Shown here one piece after another: positions 33,940 through 42,728 of a stretch of 64,000 nucleotides of DNA. Source of the stretch: Polytrichum commune (lineage: Eukaryota > Streptophyta > Polytrichopsida > Polytrichales > Polytrichaceae); the NCBI GenBank assembly GCA_950295325.1, contig OX485809.1:30146144-30210143 (forward strand), read 5' to 3'. The first letter of the stretch is position 1; the number at the start of each line of letters is the position of its first letter. Below the pieces are notes generated by a model that was not told where the DNA came from, made no database searches, and saw nothing but the letters and a program-made list of their open reading frames with translations. The translations under genes were made by a program, and so were the position numbers.

Positions 33940-35256
33940 CATGACATCATAGATGGGTTTTGAGCCCCCCGAAGACGTTGAAGATGCAGTCCCCTCTCCT
34001 CGTCAGCGTCCTCATCATTCGCAGGTAGAATTCCATCCCCAGCTCATCTGCAGGACAGTTGGCGTATTTGGCCTCGTCGTAGAGGCTCTTGTTGGCACCC
34101 AATCCCTCTGGAACTTGGAACAGTTTGTCCGTTCGGGATACAGGGCGGTTTTGCACCTTCAGCAACTCCACTTTGTACACGAAGTACAAACACAAGACGT
34201 TGACGACCTTGGTCTTCTTGTCCTTCAACGTAGTGTAGGCCCCCTCCGCCGGTGCGGCGATTTAGTAAGACTTGGAGACTGCATACTCTGGCTGCAATTT
34301 CCGAACAAGCTCGTACACCTGCTCCGCCCTTCTATCCTCAACTATCCAAAGCCATATATCAATCTCCCTGAACTTAGGGTTTGCATAATCGACGAACATA
34401 GATAGGAAGGGCTCGTAAAATAGGGTGCTCATCGTGCCCTCAAATGAGCTTCCTGGAATGTTCTTGAAATCTATCATTCCAAACGGAAAGCGGTCCCCTA
34501 CTTTCGTCCTTATCGCCATTTTGGCGTTTTGACCTGGCCAACCCTGGATTTTTAAAGGGTCGAAGGTGACAAGGTTGAAATGTACGTCCCCTTCAAAGCG
34601 GATAATCTTTTTTTCCTATATGAAGTTGGAGAAAACACGATTTGTGTGTTCTGGAAGCGCCCGGTTCTTCCTACCCTTAACCAACTTCGACCTTAGGAAG
34701 TCTTTCCCTACGTCCCTGATTAAAGCCGCCATGGACGCACTGGTGAACTTGTACTCTGCTTTGAAGGCTCTTCATTTTGCCTCATGGACCTCGCCATCCA
34801 CAAAAATGTTCTTCTCTGGCATCAATTTATGCAGCTCCTACACGATAGTCGTTTTCTTCTTCCTGGTCTCCGTCCATTCCTTCATGGTGTAGCATGAAGG
34901 AACGAAGGATTTGGGCTTCTGGAAGACAATCTTCGGGTGCACCCAGCATCTCTTCGCCGAGGGTCGAAATGCAGGATGTGCGACGCCGCCTTCTCCATCT
35001 CCGTCTCCGAAAGCCCTTGAAGAGTTCTAAAGAATTCTCTCACGAGAGGCTTCATTTGCTTGAAGCGCGAGATTTGGCTGAAGAACATGCCAGTGTCGGG
35101 GTCGATGAGCTCCCCCATCTCATGTTTTTCAAATACACTCTTCCATTTCATCCAAACGGAATCGGATGATGTAATTAAATAAATCTCCCCTCTTAGCTCG
35201 TTGTATTTCTTCTGCTTGTGACTAACATTATCAATTGAGGAGAATTTATTTATCAT
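33940..35256 (-). pseudogene. ParB/methyltransferase element gene, methyltransferase-like exon
   Basis: Begins after CCAG|ATG at 35257 (MINKFSSIDNVSHKQKKYNE) and ends at CATG|GTAAG. The stretch at about 34740-34260 reads through FPFGMIDFKNIPGSSFEGTM, in the position of motif IV, then IDIWLWIVEDRR, a strand-like segment. Near the end, CPADELGMEFYLRMMRTLTR is followed by RGDCIFNVFGG, which fits the motif I region of permuted (beta-class) DNA methyltransferases (hydrophobic-D-x-F-x-G in the family), here with N for the usual acidic residue. The reading frame changes near 34970 and at the final GGGGGG run, with stops near 34840, 34615 and 34260. The SAM-binding and catalytic motifs are both degenerate, so this copy is inactive or the domain has lost catalysis. 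Confidence 0.6.
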
Positions 35257-35361
35257 CTGGTATTTGAAATCTTGCATGTGAACAAAAGAAAACATTTGAA
35301 TGCGTGTTGGATATGTACATGTGATTTCCAAAACAAATCATGAACAATAACTACAACAAGA

Positions 35362-35383
35362 TTTTGGGTCGATTGATCCAAAC
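35362..35383. repeat. 22-bp palindrome P5
   Basis: TTTTGGGTCG, centre AT, TGATCCAAAC: a diverged copy with three mismatched positions. Lies in intron 1. Confidence 0.85.
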
Positions 35384-35407
35384 TAAAAAAACAAGACTGC
35401 AACAAGA

Positions 35408-35429
35408 GTTTGGGTCGATCAACCCAAAC
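35408..35429. repeat. 22-bp palindrome P6
   Basis: GTTTGGGTCG, centre AT, CAACCCAAAC: one mismatch. Lies just inside the donor of intron 1. Confidence 0.93.
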
Positions 35430-35438
35430 AATACTCAC

Positions 35439-36010
35439 CTCCCACTTGGGATTCTTGTCCTTCACATTCTCCCTCTCCTTGGGAGGCCTACCATAGAACT
35501 CCCACACCTCACGTGAGGCCATGATATTCCTTATCCACGACGCTTGGTAGGCTCTCTTCTTATTTCCCATGTTGAAGTACCGGGAGATGTCGCTAAGCAT
35601 GGTCTTTTCGTCAGACCACACCACCAATGCCTTCCAAACCTTCAACTTTTCCTTGTGATGGTTGGGATCATCCCACTCAGTCATCAGTTGGATTTTCTTG
35701 GATGCTTCCACACTGTGTTGGCCGTCTATCAGCCAAAAATTGCCTTTCTGAATTGTCGGCCACATTCAGGGGTAGGCATTTTCTTTTGTCCCTAAGGCAT
35801 GACTACAATTGTTTGCCTATCGTCTTTGAATTGTTCACTAACAATCTGCGCGATTATCCAATCGACGTAGGCGTCTTCTTTTTCCCGGACACACTTATCT
35901 GGTGGCGCTAGATGACACTAGCTGATGTTCACGTTGAACTTGAAATCCCTACCCATGAAAAAACAGTGGGAGCACTTGGTCGTGAAATTGTTCACAATTT
36001 TTGGGATCTC
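35439..36010 (-). pseudogene. ParB/methyltransferase element gene, ParB-like domain exon
   Basis: The frame passes GRDFKFNVNIS, EDAYVDWIIAQIVSEQFKDD, RQTIVVMP and then NFWLIDGQHSVEASKKIQ. This follows the order of a ParB/sulfiredoxin-fold N-terminal domain: a paired helix region, a strand, and the G(H/Q)xRxxA box, here GQHSVEA with serine for the usual arginine. In bacteria and phages such domains are often fused to DNA methylases and may act as nucleases or nucleotide-binding modules. A helical segment (DEKTMLSDISRYFNMGNKKR) resembling the part after the ParB fold follows. Two in-frame stops (near 35924 and 35797) and one frame change near 35770 mark it as a pseudogene. The 5' side is cut by the 4.1-kb LTR; the frame reads on without a shift at 40127. 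Confidence 0.65.
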
Positions 36011-36486
36011 TGTGGGAACACGCGAACACCAAAATATCCGGATTGGCGGTTTTGAGTGCCTAATCCGGGTTGTCCGGATGACCCTAGTATCGTCCAGGGA
36101 TTCTGTGAAGTGTAGGAGGTCTAAAACTCTCCGTACCTGCTTATTTCTTCTTCCTTAGCCAAATTTCCGGAAATCCTAATTTCCGGATATTTGGTCTTTG
36201 GGGACATTCTTAGCCTTTTTCCGGAGGGTACCTCTCCGGATGTTATTTCTAGGTCCTCTTTATAATACTTACCCACCCCTTTACGTCTATCCTCTAGAAT
36301 AATTGGTTTCTTCCGGTGAAGACGTCCTTGATAAGGTTAGAATCCGGAAACTCCCTCACAACCAATCCGGATTGATCAGGTCCGTCCTGGCAGGTCACGC
36401 AGAGAGATCTGGATTGTTTCTTGGGACCATAGTGGCCAGAGGAGTCCGGATTCCAACCGGAGATCTAACTCGACGGGATGAGTAGG

Positions 36487-36955
36487 TGACCCGTACCACT
36501 TTCCGGATTACCCCGTCCAAAGACTGTGAGACCTCTTCAGAAGGTCGGATGGCGTAAGTCCGGCACCTTCCGGATCTTGCCCAGTCCTAACGACGGCTAT
36601 CTCACATGGACGTTACCCAGGCATTCGGAACAATGAGGATCTCTTCCTACTGCACTTCGGAGGTGGCCTCCTATCGGAATCCTTACTGATCCGGACCTCT
36701 CCTTCTCCGTCCGACGGATCTGTCCGGCTACCTCTACCTTGGATTCTACTCAATCTGAGATAACTGGGCGATCCGTACCACTAATCCGGGCAGGTCCGTC
36801 TAAGGACGGTGGGACCTCTTCAGAAGATCAAATTGGCGTAAGTCCGGATCCCTTCCGGATCTCACCCAATCTTCCCAGCGGCTATCCCACCTAGACGTTA
36901 CCCAACCTACCGGATTAGTGAGGTTTCCCTCCCACTACACTCAGAGAGGATCTAC
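36487..36955. repeat. Direct duplication, two copies of about 180 bp
   Basis: 36487-36667 and 36771-36955 share GATCCGTACCACT-type starts, GACCTCTTCAGAAG, GGCGTAAGTCCGG and GACGTTACCCA in the same order, offset by about 284 bp. This is the non-coding 3' half of the 4.1-kb element. Confidence 0.8.
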
Positions 36956-37307
36956 AAGGCGATAACCGGATCTGATCCGGGTCTCCTCTCTCATGTCCTA
37001 TCCGGAACTCCTATCCCTCATGCCCTCTCTTTCTCTTCCACTAACGATCTCCGGGTCATTCACACACACATCAATCAAGAGAAGTCAAGGAGTGAGAAGC
37101 AAAGACATTTATTCGGAGTAGGAGTAATCACAATACAACAATGGAGAAGGAACCCTTCTCAAGCTCCTTATTCAGCCTTAAGTAGAGGCTCAAAAATCCC
37201 TAAACTGAGGGCGGCGGCCCAAGTGGCCGCCGCTCAAGAAAACCCTAACTACCCCCGGTCTCCCGGATCCAGATCCGGGTTTTCCGCTGGCACTACCAAA
37301 GGCGAAT

Positions 37308-37313
37308 TTTATT
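37308..37313 (-). terminator. Polyadenylation signal AATAAA
   Basis: AATAAA on the minus strand about 75 bp beyond the stop of the 690-codon ORF, a suitable distance for 3' end formation. Confidence 0.5.
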
Positions 37314-37386
37314 AATCGTCTTCAAAAACTCCTAAGTCCTACCTGCCTACCTCCATTCTGCCTAATTAATCTAGCTACTCCCCTAA

Positions 37387-39459
37387 CTAAGAAGACCGGT
37401 GCTTCTTCGGAGCCGATCCCTCCTTTGAGTGACTCCCTAACCCGCTGACGGCATATGAGCCCCCGGCCGGCGACGCTTTCTGCAGCCGCGTGAGCATCCT
37501 CCTCATGTTCGGAGACGGAGCAACCTCGTCCTCCGAATCCGCTGCCCTCTCGGTCCGTGGGGTAGCGGTCCCTGGTGTCCCGGAGACTGTCCCTGGGGTT
37601 CCGGAAGCTGTCCCCATCCGGATGCTTCGGACTGGAGAAGGATCGCTTCCGGTGCCTTGATCCGGATTCCGTCCACCCGAGAGTGAAGCCGTCCGTGGAT
37701 CCCTGTTGGAGGCCGCTCTCGAGTGTGGCGGAGGAAATGGACTCACCACTTGGCAGTCCCGTGGAGACGATGGCGAGGCGTGGGTCATAGGAGCCTTGCC
37801 CCTACTCGGAGTGGCCTCCCGGTCGGAAGTCTGGTGCCGGATCGGCGTCCGAGCCCTATCCGGAGTCCGGGACCTATCCGAGTTCCGCGGAACAGGGGAC
37901 TGGCCCCTTCCGGATCGGACCGACCCGGTGCTCTTCCGCCTCACCTGGGGAGAACGGACCCTTTCCGGAGCCCCTCCGGAACTACCAGGCCGAGAGCCGC
38001 CTCCTTGTTGGCTGGGTCCTGCAGAGGCCGGCGGATTCTGAACCAGGGCTACTTCACCAACCACCTCGTAGAGGGTTCCGGTTGGTGACCCTGGCGGACC
38101 CAGATAGAGCACCCTCCGCGGTGTTCCGCTTGGCGGGACCACCCTCTGGATTTCCGCCAGGAGATCCTTCATCGTTCGTGAATACTTCACGAGGATGGGG
38201 AGGGTCTGCCTGGCGGAAGCGGGATCTCCGGACTCCATCATCTGGTCGTAGAGATGTGCCTTGTTAACGATCTCCGCCGGATGACCCACCAGTTCCCGGA
38301 TCCGGCTGAAGAGCACTGTCTGCTCCGCATGGTACTTCTGGATCTCCTCGCTCTTCTGACTCAGCTCCTGAGTCATGGCCGCTACCTGGGCGGTGAGGTG
38401 GGCGTTCTCCGTCTTGGCCTGCTCCAGCTCCTTCCGATCCGCCCTTTTTGCCAATTCCCGGAGAATGTTTCCGGGTCCGCAGTCGTCCAGAGCATGGTTC
38501 GCCCCCTTGACGATGTGCTCCAGTCGGTAGTACTGGGTCTTGAGGTCCTCCATCCCCTCCTGGAACCGCTTGAATGGATTCTCTGGGAAGTCCCAAGCGG
38601 ATAGGTCCACATTTCGCCATGGGGTCTCCCGGCTGGGTCCGGCTTCCGGATGTTGATGAAGGGGAGGGGGAGAGAGTGGCCTCGAGACGGTTGGTGGCGG
38701 GCTTCCGGGTGACGAGGGAGGTGCTTCCGGAAGAATAGGGTCGCTGGAGGTCTCCGTCTCGACGTCTCCGGCTTCCGGAAGCAGCTTGTAGGTGACCTCA
38801 TCCGTCGCTATTGTGAGCAGGTCCTCCTCCTCCGCCGTGATGCAGTCGAAATGCTGGTAGAGGTGCAAAATGAAGGGGGAGAAGAAGGAGGGTTTCCGGC
38901 CAATATGGGGGAGGGCCCGCCCGACTATCTCCTGGATGATCAAGCCCCAATTCACCGGCCGGACTCCGGACATTGCACCAAACAGCGTGTTAGCCATGGT
39001 GAGGCTAATCCGCTTCGGCTTGTCCGGATTGAGAATGGGCAGGAGAAACTCTAGCACTCTCCGCTCCCTAATATTCCGGCAGTTCCCTGGGTGGAATCCG
39101 TCCTTTGGATCCGCGTCCCCTCTGAACTTCCCGGCGAACAGGCCGTCGCGGCGGCCGGCCCACCCCTCCGTGATTCCCCTGGGAAACCCGTAGACCCTGT
39201 TCCACGTATCCGGAGTCCAATGTTCCGGATCCCTCCTCTTTGTGCCTAGCCACTGATTTCCCCTCTCGAATTTAAACTCGCGGAGGGTATCTTCCGCTAT
39301 GAGATTCCAGGGTTTGGAGAGCAACCCCGCACAACCCATGACCCTGAGATCCTCCGCGAGCTCCTGCAGTTCTCTATCCTCCCTCGGAATTGCAGGGGTG
39401 AGGGCTTTCAGCGGAATCGGGATGGGTTCCCGCTGATCCTCTTCCCGTGCTTCCGGCAT
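37387..39459 (-). CDS. Intact 690-aa gag-like/plant-transposon protein
   Basis: The longest open frame in the window, starting ATG at 39459 in a purine-rich context (GAGGAAAATG). Residues 1-230 form a globular domain with tryptophan-rich landmarks (FKFERGNQWLGTKR, TWNRVYGFPRGITEGWAGRR, LEFLLPILNPDKPKRISLTM, ANTLFGAMSGVRPVNWG), resembling the putative plant transposon protein domains carried by plant retroelements. A proline-rich linker (230-290) leads to a long coiled coil (about 330-400, ELAKRADRKELEQAKTENAH then QELSQKSEEIQKYHAEQTVL). The C-terminal 200 residues are low in complexity and rich in S, P, R and G. No zinc knuckle, protease, integrase or reverse transcriptase is present. A TATA-like box and AATAAA on the same strand suggest a complete transcription unit. 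A structural, gag-like role is inference. It lies wholly inside the 4.1-kb LTR-like element. Confidence 0.75.
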   Translation of the reverse strand: MPEAREEDQREPIPIPLKALTPAIPREDRELQELAEDLRVMGCAGLLSKPWNLIAEDTLREFKFERGNQWLGTKRRDPEHWTPDTWNRVYGFPRGITEGWAGRRDGLFAGKFRGDADPKDGFHPGNCRNIRERRVLEFLLPILNPDKPKRISLTMANTLFGAMSGVRPVNWGLIIQEIVGRALPHIGRKPSFFSPFILHLYQHFDCITAEEEDLLTIATDEVTYKLLPEAGDVETETSSDPILPEAPPSSPGSPPPTVSRPLSPPPLHQHPEAGPSRETPWRNVDLSAWDFPENPFKRFQEGMEDLKTQYYRLEHIVKGANHALDDCGPGNILRELAKRADRKELEQAKTENAHLTAQVAAMTQELSQKSEEIQKYHAEQTVLFSRIRELVGHPAEIVNKAHLYDQMMESGDPASARQTLPILVKYSRTMKDLLAEIQRVVPPSGTPRRVLYLGPPGSPTGTLYEVVGEVALVQNPPASAGPSQQGGGSRPGSSGGAPERVRSPQVRRKSTGSVRSGRGQSPVPRNSDRSRTPDRARTPIRHQTSDREATPSRGKAPMTHASPSSPRDCQVVSPFPPPHSRAASNRDPRTASLSGGRNPDQGTGSDPSPVRSIRMGTASGTPGTVSGTPGTATPRTERAADSEDEVAPSPNMRRMLTRLQKASPAGGSYAVSGLGSHSKEGSAPKKHRSS

Positions 39460-39690
39460 TTTCCTCTCCTCTCACCCTTTCTGGCTTGCAACCTCTCTCT
39501 CTCTCTTCCGGAGTCCTTCTCTTCCGTCTAATTGCCACAAAGTCCCGGCAAGCCCACTGCCGGTGACTGAAAAGTGCAGAGTCCCAGCAATCCAACTGCT
39601 GGCGGCTCGAAAGAATGAACACCTCACCACTCGTTCTCTCAACAGGTTGCCTTTTTCCAGAAAAGAGTGGGAGGGAGAAGGAAGGGACCC

Positions 39691-39698
39691 TTAAATAT
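39691..39698 (-). promoter_or_regulatory. Candidate TATA box of the 690-aa gene
   Basis: ATATTTAA on the minus strand, about 230 bp upstream of the ATG, in GC-balanced DNA where such AT runs are rare. A transcription start near 39660 would give a 200-nt leader. Confidence 0.4.
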
Positions 39699-40126
39699 CC
39701 TTCCTCCCTCTTCCTTCCCCTGTTACCGTTTGGTTTAACGGAAAACGGTTACCAACTGTTTTCCGGCGGTTCTCACCAACGGTTTTACTAACATTTTTAC
39801 CAACGGCTCTCTTTTCCCCCAACCGTCATAAGGCCCGTTATAACCGCCACTTCCGGGCCGTTGGGTAATCTTGGCGCGTCCGTTACTTGGTCCGGACCAA
39901 TGGTTTGGACCATGATTACATGGTCCGCCCATCCTATTTGACGGACCGGTCATAGTACTTATTTAGAGTCGTTTTACCGCACAAGGCGGGGTTAGAACAC
40001 TCTATTTCCTAGTACCATTAATTTTGTCCTAATAGACCCTATTATCCTCAGATAATCAAGGTAAAATACGGAAATTGAATCCGTATTTCCGTATTTCCGT
40101 CTTTCCGTCGAATTTGGACTCCCACA

Positions 40127-40588
40127 ATCTCCCCTGCATCCACTTCTTGCCCGGGTTTTGGCATGCATAACTCAGGAGAAACTGGCTCGTCAGTCATCAC
40201 AGATGACTCTCTCGCCCTCTTCAATGGTGTTGTTTGTTGGCTGGCAGAAGGGATAGACGTCTCGCTATCCGCCGGTGTCTGTGAGGGAGTGGTTAGTCTT
40301 GAGTCAGCCGGTACCGGTCGCGGCTTCCTCACCGATTGAGGCCTTGATAACCCTGCACCTTCCTTAGTGGTTGTTTTCCGCCTCAAATGTTGCTGAGATT
40401 TTGTTTTGCTCTGCATGGCCTTGTTCAACACGGTGATTGCATGTTTCAATTTTGTAAACCGGCTTGAAACCTTTGTGTTCGATGTACTGCTATCGATAAA
40501 TATCGAGTCCGGTTTGATGACGTCTGGCTCAACACAGGTTTCTTTTGCTAGTAGTTGATTTAATAACCAACAATCATCTTAGTATAGT
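40127..40588 (-). pseudogene. ParB/methyltransferase element gene, N-terminal segment
   Basis: A minus-strand open frame of about 150 codons. It reads AKETCVEPDVIKPDSIFIDS, then KHAITVLNKAMQS, then a basic and S/T/P-rich linker (KPRPVPADSRLTTPSQTPAD), and ends at PGQEVDAGEI on the edge of the 4.1-kb LTR. Leaving out that insertion and one copy of the ATCTC duplication, the codons run on in frame into the ParB-like exon. The segment is therefore the upstream part of the same gene. No start codon could be fixed. The 5' neighbour is a cluster of subterminal-type repeats. Confidence 0.6.
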
Positions 40589-40850
40589 CAATTGTTGTTT
40601 GACATGATCCAGGCAACCAATTACTGGTTTGCAATTGTCATGGCAATTGATCTAGATTTTTGATTGCTCAATGCAATCAATAGGAAAGTCAAATGCCATA
40701 TCATCGTCTAAGAACAACTGATATGAAAGTCAAATGCCGTGTCGACTTTTGGGAGCATGAAAGTTGAATGCCATGTCGACTTCTGGGAGCAATCGATATG
40801 AAAGTTAAATGCCATGTCGACTCCTGGTTGCAGTAGATAGTTTCTAAAAG
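40555..40850. repeat. Subterminal repeats and three tandem units
   Basis: Left part: CAATTG and AATCAA-type motifs in both orientations, as at 15650-15930. Right part (about 40718-40835): three units of 31-41 bp with AAATGCC(A/G)TGTCGACT and GGGAGCA landmarks. Together they look like the terminal region of the element that carried the ParB/methyltransferase gene. Confidence 0.5.
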
Positions 40851-41061
40851 AAATTCCAATGACTTGCCACCACAATACACTTTGTAAGGGGTTGTACATG
40901 ACTACTAATACAAAATAACATGTTGTAGTTAGTGCAAGTGAATGCGTTGGGACTATAAAACCCCATTTCATTGACATTTGGCATTTTTGCATATTCTATT
41001 TGACATTGATTGTCTTTAGCATTCATTGCAAGTGGAGAGAGGCAGTGGAATATATTAGTAG

Positions 41062-41361
41062 GGGTTGCGAGATGAATGGAAGCCTTGGTATGTGCCCAAG
41101 GAGTGGTTTTCAACATCCAAGAAAATGGAGTGCAAATTTTGCAAGTTAGAATTAATATATAGGAAGGACCGTTTGGTTGTCCATTTGGGGTATAAAGAAA
41201 ACAACGACAAGATACAAGGGATGACATTGTGTTAATGTCAAGGGCCAGTTGTCAAAGCTTTACTTTTTAGATGCAACGGTGTTTGGCAAATAGTTCCGAA
41301 TGAGATTTTAAATGATTACGTTGAGGACATGAGAGACAGTGTGGTCAGCTCCCAATATTAA
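41062..41361 (+). pseudogene. hAT-like remnant with BED zinc finger
   Basis: One frame reads EWKPWYVPKEWFSTSKKMEC and KFCKLELIYRKDRLVVHLGY, then after a TAA stop CQGPVVKALLFRCNGVWQIV and PNEILNDYVEDMRDSVVSSQ. The CxxC followed by VVHLGY has the spacing of a BED-type zinc finger, the DNA-binding N-terminus of hAT transposases. No catalytic domain follows, and a stop lies in the middle. Family assignment rests on the zinc finger alone. Confidence 0.5.
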
Positions 41362-41436
41362 ACTTTATGCGGTGTATAGTCCAATGAAAATGGAAGTCAA
41401 ACCCCTCCATCATGCCCCACACCATCAATGGCTAGG

Positions 41437-42728
41437 ACTCGGGGGGTGCACTGTACTAAACATGTATGAGTATACGTGAGTGCACAGGAGGGGTATTGAT
41501 TTGGACCTTGCCGTATTACGTATACATATGGTATACATGTTATAATTTATAGTTACGTACATATATGGAAGGCCTTTAAAAATATACAATAATTGTACTT
41601 GTATGGTACTGTTACTATACTACATATCATAAGCACGGGTAGGTCACTTAGTGCATTTTAAAAACGACGTGCGGCATAATATAGAGAGGATTAAAATCAT
41701 TTGAAATAAAAATTATAAAGGAATTCCAAATAATGAAGGGGCCATTAAATGTAGACAATCCCATTATAAGTAAGTTAGATGGACATAAAATGTGGGCCAT
41801 TATTTTTTTGTAAAATTAATATAGGGGCTGAAGATAAAGATCCTAGAAGGTATGTTTAGTATGTTTGCTATGGTCTCCTATGTGTTTTCTTCATAACTTT
41901 GTTTGCAATGATATTACTGTTTGCACCCTTCTTTGTTTCCATGGTTTCCCTTAACACTCGTCAATGCGTTAGGAAGTAGATTAGCTTTTATTACTTAAAA
42001 GAAATATAGAGTACAAAAAATTGCAGTGACTTGGACAATATAAGTAATGGAAGGGTGCAAACAAATGGGCCATTTTTGAAATTTAAGTAATTATAGGGAG
42101 GCTTTAATTCAACCCTTGAAGGTAAATAGCCCCAAAACAAAAAAACCCCAGCCGCACGTGGTGCACAAAAATGCCTTAGAGTGACCTACCCGTGATCATA
42201 AGTTTTCATATTGGATGAAATTGTTTGGAAATCGTTTGGTAATCGTTGGGTGGAGTATAGGGATCCAATTGACTTGATGGACCGTCCATCAAACGTGGAG
42301 ATTGGTTTATGTTGGTATCAAAAAAGGGCTAACAACAAGTGGACATATGATCTTACTGATCATTTGATGGTAGACTTAGAGACAATAATTGCATTGGCTA
42401 TAATGACATATAATGGTGAATCAAATGTTTATGAGTTACATCCGGGAGATGAAAAGGTTTTCAACGACTTTGCTGATGAAAGTTAGGATATTTTGTTATA
42501 CATATTATAGGGGTTGATTATTGTTCAAAAGTATATTTGTATACTTATGTTAATGACTATATATGAATGGATGTTTTTTTTGTATACATATTGTCACTTA
42601 TATATTTATTGTTGCAATTGTATGTGTATTACTTCATTTCACAAAAAATAACTTGTATATAGGGGGTTTTTAGAGTATGCAGTGAACGCACGTGATTCTA
42701 GGTTTTAATGAAAGGTGCACCCCCCGAG
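41437..42728. mobile_element. Possible element with 14-bp inverted ends
   Basis: CTCGGGGGGTGCAC at 41437-41450 is exactly inverted at 42715-42728. The outer sequences on both sides share CCCCTCC and GGACTC-like patches, so the inverted match may extend imperfectly. The interior holds the 91-codon ORF at 42211-42486. No target duplication was resolved. Confidence 0.4.
42211..42486 (+). CDS. Hypothetical 91-aa ORF
   Basis: An uninterrupted frame with protein-like composition (WKSFGNRWVEYRDPIDLMD, then CWYQKRANNKWTYDLTDHLM, ending NDFADES). It lies in otherwise AT-rich non-coding DNA downstream of the BED-finger remnant and could be an exon of a transposon gene. No domain is recognised. Confidence 0.35.
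   Translation: MDEIVWKSFGNRWVEYRDPIDLMDRPSNVEIGLCWYQKRANNKWTYDLTDHLMVDLETIIALAIMTYNGESNVYELHPGDEKVFNDFADES

Larger units (their letters stand above)
35257..35438 (-). other. Intron 1 of the ParB/methyltransferase gene
   Basis: On the minus strand the donor is GGGAG|GTGAGTAT and the acceptor AAATACCAG|ATG; joining them keeps one frame (KWE then MINKF). Two palindromes (P5, P6) begin within 10 bp and 55 bp of the donor. Confidence 0.7.
36011..40126 (-). mobile_element. 4.1-kb LTR-like element (family 3) with internal gene
   Basis: Ends TGTGGGA and TCCCACA are inverted, and the element is flanked by an exact 5-bp duplication ATCTC (36006-36010 and 40127-40131). It is 4116 bp long and carries an intact minus-strand ORF at 37387-39459. 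TCCGGA and TCCGG motifs are very dense in coding and non-coding parts alike, and a segment of about 180 bp is duplicated at 36487-36667 and 36771-36955. TG...CA ends with a 5-bp duplication point to a retrotransposon LTR, which would make this an unusually long solo LTR with its own gene. A complete non-autonomous element of another type is the alternative. It lies inside the ParB/methyltransferase gene. Confidence 0.85.

Noticed and set aside
30912-35429. CRISPR-like array of palindromic repeats
   Set aside because: Spacing is irregular (from 15 bp to kilobases), there are no uniform spacers, and the setting is a eukaryotic intron-containing gene.
37575-39193. Several plus-strand ORFs of 60-121 codons at 37.6-39.2 kb
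   Set aside because: They are antisense shadows of the intact 690-codon minus-strand ORF, and the GC-rich codons keep other frames open.
40127-40137. Polypurine tract of a 3' LTR next to the 4.1-kb element
   Set aside because: GCAGGGGAGAT on the minus strand looks like one, but the first five element-proximal bases are the target duplication and the rest is coding sequence that continues in frame on the other side of the element.
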